Shown piece by piece: positions 40,161 through 40,207 of a DNA stretch of 40,207 nt (position 1 is its first letter; every line of letters starts with the position of its first letter). Under the pieces are notes generated by a model, which had not been told where the DNA came from, ran no database searches, and saw only the letters and a list, made by a program, of their open reading frames with translations. The translations under genes were made by a program, and so were the position numbers. Source of the DNA: an uncultured Pirellula sp. (GTDB lineage: Bacteria; Planctomycetota; Planctomycetia; Pirellulales; Pirellulaceae); the NCBI GenBank assembly GCA_903858115.1, contig CAIOHR010000257.1, positions 1 through 40,207 of the forward strand. The letters run 5' to 3'.

Positions 40161-40207
40161 GCTCAAAGATGCCAGCTAGCTCGCTGGATACGACAGCTTT
40201 CCCCTTG

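Overview
The window looks like a planctomycete chromosome, most likely from the Pirellulaceae (Rhodopirellula-like). It carries the family markers of that group: a cytochrome-c/DUF1549/DUF1553 protein next to a Tat-exported DUF1501 protein, several sulfatases, a DUF1559 pseudopilin ending in the H-X9-DG motif, DUF1573 proteins, many overlapping gene starts and frequent TTG/GTG starts. Genus and species cannot be fixed from the sequence alone.

Left part (about 369-12,880): a 12.46-kb island bounded by two identical 48-bp direct repeats that match the 3' half of a tRNA-Ala(GGC). It holds a plasmid-type RepA gene with six upstream iterons, a DnaA-box-like site and an AT-rich stretch, which together form a textbook iteron origin. 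This suggests a plasmid-derived or integrated element; no integrase is visible. Its main cargo (3,151-10,750) is more AT-rich than the flanks and looks like one functional unit: a DUF1573-like lipoprotein, a secreted 12-cysteine peptide with a Gly-Gly leader site, a hairpin, then five tightly overlapping genes. These are a three-part C39-peptidase/DUF1573 membrane fusion, a multi-spanning GT-C-like glycosyltransferase, a frameshifted DUF1559 pseudopilin, a SAM methyltransferase and a Dpm1-like GT2. I regard it as the best candidate for an undescribed peptide export and modification system. The right end of the island is a graveyard: protease-like, ISAzo13 and IS66 remnants, a broken gene tail and two small overlapping unknown genes.

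12,881-20,430: a decayed type I restriction-modification locus on the minus strand. In transcription order it holds the hsdM 3' tail, a DUF1016 nuclease, hsdS, a frameshifted DUF3800 gene, hsdR, a YgjP-like metallopeptidase and a GYF_2 protein cut off by the island boundary. hsdM is gone: its last codons are fused head-to-head to a ParD antitoxin that lost its N-terminal part, followed by an intact ParE-like toxin gene.

21,000-30,100: a DMT-family transporter, then a minus-strand catabolic operon (cytochrome-c/DUF1549/DUF1553, DUF1501, sulfatase, alpha/beta hydrolase) typical of planctomycete use of sulfated polysaccharides. Truncated sulfatases lie on both sides (N-terminal part at 22.5 kb, C-terminal part at 29.5 kb).

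30,100-40,207: mixed single genes: a DapA-family aldolase with a palindromic operator-like site, a truncated DUF808 membrane protein, a second IS66 remnant, a zinc-ribbon membrane protein, a cyclic-phosphate receiver-like protein, a lipoprotein, and a complete addiction-module pair. The last 1.1 kb has no convincing gene. Many breaks, remnants and long inverted repeats mark the whole window as an accessory, rearranging region.
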